A DNA stretch of 64,000 nt from Cadophora sp. MPI-SDFR-AT-0126. Taxonomy: Eukaryota; Ascomycota; Leotiomycetes; Helotiales; Ploettnerulaceae. Each line of letters opens with the position of its first letter. Positions within the stretch are counted from its first letter, which is position 1. The stretch lies in assembly GCA_020747065.1 (NCBI GenBank), contig JAGMVK010000028.1:434001-498000 (forward strand). Reading direction: 5' to 3'. Positions 60,287-64,000 of this stretch are shown here, piece after piece. The translations under genes were made by a program, and so were the position numbers. The notes below the pieces were generated by a model. The model had not been told where the DNA came from and searched no databases. It worked only from the letters and a program-made list of their open reading frames with translations.

Positions 60287-61456
60287 TTACGACAACGTCA
60301 TCTCTTCAGCGATTTCCACCTCCATAACATCCACGTCCATCATTTCAATCTCCTCTATCATCTCAATCTGCTCCACCCGCACTAGAGCCTGTTTTGCAAT
60401 TGCCGTCAAGTAAATTCTCATTGCCTCCGCTTCTGCTGCCTCTCTCACCCTCGTCCTCTCCGCAATAGCCTCCTCAGACGTCGACAAATACGCCCTATTA
60501 ACACTCTCCTCCGTCTCCACCAACTCAAAACAGTCATAGTCTCCCTCGCCGCCCTCCTCATCTTCAAACACAAACGTCCTATACTCGACATTCAAATAGG
60601 TATTTTCCCTCTCCGCACCAATCAACTTCTTCAAAAACGAGCCATGAGATACCACAGCAACATGTATCTCTTTCCTCTTTTCAACAAAAGGAATATCATG
60701 CATCATAAGCCACCTATTCGAGTGGCACCAGGAATCCGGGCTCCAACCTCCAAGCTGCGATCTAGCTCGCACCCTCTCTGATTCCGCCATCCTAGCAACA
60801 CGTGCCAGATTCCTCAAATTAAATTTCACCTGCTCACTCCGCAACTTCACCGGTACAGGAAACTCAGGAGGAATCTCCCAGCCGGGCTCAACCTCATTCG
60901 TCACTATACTCTCTCTCCCCAAATCAGCCAACTCTTCCAACAGACTCGGAAGGTCGGATCCCCAATTGTTAGGACTCTTTCCTGTCTCCCGCAGGATATC
61001 GAGAGCGATGGGTTTGATGCCGGCTTTGATTGCGGGCTCGAAAGCGAGGATCGTTGTTTGTAAGGTCCGGCGGAGAGGCGAGGTGAGGATGTGGGTTATT
61101 TTGGACATGTAGGGGAGGCGGTGGCGGAGGTCGATGGCTTCGTTTATGCCGTGGGGAGTGAGGCTGGGGTCTCTTAGGCTTTTGCGGTGGTGTTTTTCGG
61201 CTTTGGGTGTTTTGGAGGCGGTTTGGTTGTCTTTGGCCTGTGTGGCGTTAGAAAGTTTGAAGTTGGAGGAGGATGACCAGTTACCTTGGTGCGTTGGATG
61301 GCATGGTAGTTGCCTTCTGACTTTTGGGTGATATTAACATGATTTCTTGTAGAGGGAATAGGTGGAGAGAATTACTTGTGCATGTCGGATCAGGTGGATG
61401 TACACCGTGGGCTTGGACTTTGTAGGCGCTATATTTGTTGATGAATTCAGGCGATT
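60287..61456 (-). CDS. Histidine phosphatase (phosphoglycerate mutase) family protein, 5' end unresolved
   Basis: Exons recognised: up to 61456-61376, 61320-61285 (a 36-nt microexon) and 61237-60287. The catalytic motif VYIHLIRHAQ lies at the end of the first of these, TSPLRRTLQT and the second catalytic His in VVSHGSFLKKL follow. The C-terminus is an unusually long Glu/Met-rich tail. The frame upstream of RHAQ has no ATG before a stop (TAA ending at 61478), so the start must be on another exon, perhaps spliced at the CAG ending at 61458, or the true start is non-ATG. Fungal members include sugar-phosphate and broad-range phosphatases. Substrate unknown. Confidence 0.65.
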
Positions 61457-63293
61457 GCTGAAGGTCCTTATTTAGGCTTCGAATTCTGATTCGTGAATGA
61501 TATTTGATATTTGATTTGACTGAGGTTGGATAAATGGCGATGAAGTGCTCGGTCGTAGTACTGGAGTCGATGTAATGGACCTTTGATGTTTTTTTTTGAC
61601 ACATGAGAGTGTCTTAGAGGACACACTTGGATTATCTATATATGAACATATTATGTGCGGTTGTCAAATAGACTGTCCTACATATGCGCGTAATTTTTAT
61701 TGCCGTTTTGAGATAGGCTACGACTAGTTGAATCGTGAAGAGTGGTAAGAGTCGGCTAGCTCCCCCTTTAAAATAAGCGAACCGGAGAAAACAAAGACAT
61801 ATGACTCTATTCTACCCGACTGATTAGCGCTAGCAGGTGCGTAGAAGATTTTTATGGCATTCCCATGTTATACTAGCAAAGACACTAGAGAGTTTCGATC
61901 GTGTGGTCCACCTTTAAATGTATCTGTTCAAGGGTTCGGGAGAATGGCGGGTCGATATGTCACGGTTACACGGAAATCACTGTAAGCTGGTTGCTGGAAT
62001 GATGGTATTGTATTATCAGCTACATATGCTCCGCAAATTTATTTTAAACGCTAAACTGGTAGGGATGGATCTAGGGAAGTCGCTTGCGCAAATGTGATCA
62101 TTCAGACAAGAGACATGGTGATGAAGTGTCCGTTTCTGAGAACATCACCTAGAAGATCTCAACATCGACATCAGGTCTACAATCTCCATCCATAGTCTCA
62201 TTGATATAATAGTTTCCAACAAGAATACAATCCAGCAGACTTTCCATTCGAACCCTCGATCCCGAGGAGAGTCCCACTCTTCTCAGATTCCACGAGCAAC
62301 GAATACAGCACCGTTGTTTATCGCATATGTCGGAACAAGGCCAATGAGCTTCGAATATGTTACTCACATTTCGTCCATGATTGATGAAAATCAGAGTATA
62401 GTAGAAAAGTAAAGCTCAGGAGGCACATATTGCACACCTCTGGGGAAAGCTCCAAGGAGCCGGTACAATTTTGATCCCAAGAAGACAAGTATGCACTGTA
62501 AGTAGCTAGAGCAGGACACTATCCCGCCGCCCGGTCGAATCTTCCAGAGAATGATATAGCACTGTACAACGTTGCCCAGGGGATGTTGCCAGGACCTGTA
62601 TTTCTCGAGCAAGTGCAATTCCTTGGACAAACATGTCATTGCACCAGGAATGCCACGGGACCAATCGCAGAGCTTGCCAGCGATCGTTTATCATATGGCG
62701 AGGATACGTACCATAAGTCGATAATTTCATGTAACTTATGTGCTTATGTTTTTTTATCTTTTGGTCTAAGTTGAGCGCGGTTGAGATGCCCACCAACCAG
62801 CACCAGGTGTGTCAGGATATAATTGTGCGTCTGTAGTGCGGGGGATGACCGATTCCAGCCACACACAATCAAGTGCATCAACCATCGGTGCAGCTTCACC
62901 ATAGAGTTTCGAAATGAAAATATTCAATAAATGCGTTACATATGCATTTGAAGAAGAACGTCAGGAACAGGAACGAGCGTAACTCCTTATCTATGTGTCG
63001 TTAGGTCGAGATTTTTGAAGCAAAACAACGCTCGATGTTTAAGTGCCAAGTCCTGTGTGGACATTAATTCAACTTGTCACCAATTAGGGCAGATGGGCAC
63101 GACTTTGTCCTGAAAATGATGTTGGGTTAAGCAGGAGGAAGACATCTCGAGCGAGAATTTTATGACGTCTCAGCTCAAACGCCAACAAGGGTTCGCCCCA
63201 CTTCAGGATCTCTTCATCCTGACGGCACTCGCCATCGACCTGCATTCATCCTTCCCTTCGTGATCAAGTACTCCCTATCTCGCATATATCGCA
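61457..63293. other. Intergenic (1.8 kb), may hold the missing first exon of the phosphatase-family gene
   Basis: An ATG-led frame at 61604 overlaps but is in the wrong phase for RHAQ. No other gene recognised. Confidence 0.5.
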
Positions 63294-63961
63294 ATGTCAA
63301 CAAAGCATATTCTCCTCACAGGAGCAAGCCGAGGCATCGGCCTTGCAATCGCACGGTTCTTGCTCAAGGAGAGCCACAAAGTTTTCCTCGTGGCTCGAAC
63401 GGCGGCGCCGATGGAAGCGTTGAAGAAGGAGTTTCCGGGACAGGTCGAGTTTCTAGCTGCTGATTTGGGGGATTTTGAGGTATGTGGAGACACAATTCTG
63501 GTGCTTGTAACGAGACGATCTTGTTGTTATTATGCGCTGCTTCCGGGGAGGGGTCTGTGGGAGTTACGTTGTGCTCGGAGGTGCGAGGGACCAAAGAAGC
63601 AAGTGCTCGAAATCGATGACATAAAAGCTGTCACAGTCATGATTCCAGAGATTATCATTGAGCCTCGTCGTTTTCTGTTGTGCCCTTTCGATTCGTGCCT
63701 ACACGTCGTGGATTCGATTCATTTGGCCCCTCCATAATCATTCCCTATAACTTACGCATTGCTCGCTCGAGAATCGGTAGATAACTTCAACCCAGGTCGG
63801 ACCAAAAGCTATCTCTCTAGCTCTTACCTCTTTCAATACTCTCGACGCCCTGATTCTCAACCACGGCACTCTGTCCCCAGTCAAGCGAATAGCAGATAGC
63901 ACACCCACCGAATGGCGCCAAGCGTACGACGTAAATTTCTTCAGCTTGGTTGGATTCGTAG
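63294..63961 (+). CDS. Short-chain dehydrogenase, sepiapterin-reductase-like (3' part outside window)
   Basis: Exons 63294-63479 and 63796-63961 are visible, and a third intron begins at 63962 and is cut by the window end. The start MSTKHILLTGASRGIGLAIARF has the TGASRGIG nucleotide-binding motif at 9-16. Exon 2 gives LDALILNHGTLSPVKRI and WRQAYDVNFFSLVGFV, typical of the NNAG and alpha-4 region, with NHG in place of NAG. The catalytic Tyr/Lys lie beyond the window. The first intron is long (316 bp). Confidence 0.82.
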
Positions 63962-64000
63962 GTACTCTCCATTGGCTTTCCATCCACCCTTCTAACAAAA

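Overview
The window is nuclear DNA of a filamentous ascomycete (Pezizomycotina). The evidence is genes split by short GT-AG introns (about 47-160 bp) with CTAAC/CTRAY-like branch sites, a Zn2Cys6 and a C2H2 regulator with fungal middle-homology regions, fungal-type UDP-glucosyltransferase, CAP, CE3 and P450 genes, and long intergenic spaces. The species cannot be named from the sequence. I reconstructed about 25 protein genes and one tRNA gene. The first gene and the last gene run off the window. Exon joins were worked out by hand from splice signals, reading phase and conserved motifs.

Region 1 (1-9542) looks like a small aromatic-acid catabolic cluster. It holds a TAXI/NMT1-type solute-binding-fold protein, a FAD monooxygenase, an Adr1-like two-finger C2H2 regulator, a dienelactone hydrolase and a Pht5-type 4,5-dihydroxyphthalate-decarboxylase-like protein. 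Two of the five genes use GC-AG introns, and the dienelactone hydrolase appears to have lost one splice acceptor. ACCCCNN motifs, partly as strict 7-bp arrays, lie upstream of these genes and also upstream of a phenol-hydroxylase-like gene at 33453-35625, which suggests shared control.

Region 2 (10225-21702) holds a sterol-type UDP-glucosyltransferase with a neighbouring Zn2Cys6 regulator, a short-chain dehydrogenase, a PXB/DUF3818 protein and a secreted protein of unknown function. Just downstream (21928-22062) is a tRNA-Ser(GCT) whose 5' acceptor strand is separated from the rest by a 54-bp segment that looks like a spliceosomal intron. This is the strangest object in the window.

Region 3 (23084-35625) is metabolic: a second dehydrogenase, an alpha/beta hydrolase, a 12-TM MFS transporter, a CYP52-like P450 and the phenol-hydroxylase-like flavoprotein. 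Region 4 (36648-51143 and up to 52171) is rich in surface and secreted proteins: a GPI-type triple-repeat protein, an aspartic-protease-like membrane protein lacking its first catalytic Asp, an ankyrin protein, a small cysteine-rich secreted protein, the YyaL/SPATA20 homologue and a Pry1-type CAP protein.

Region 5 (52172-58712) is 6.5 kb with almost no coding potential apart from one candidate 60-residue ORF. Region 6 holds a CE3-type esterase, a histidine-phosphatase family protein with an unresolved start, and the first two exons of a third dehydrogenase.
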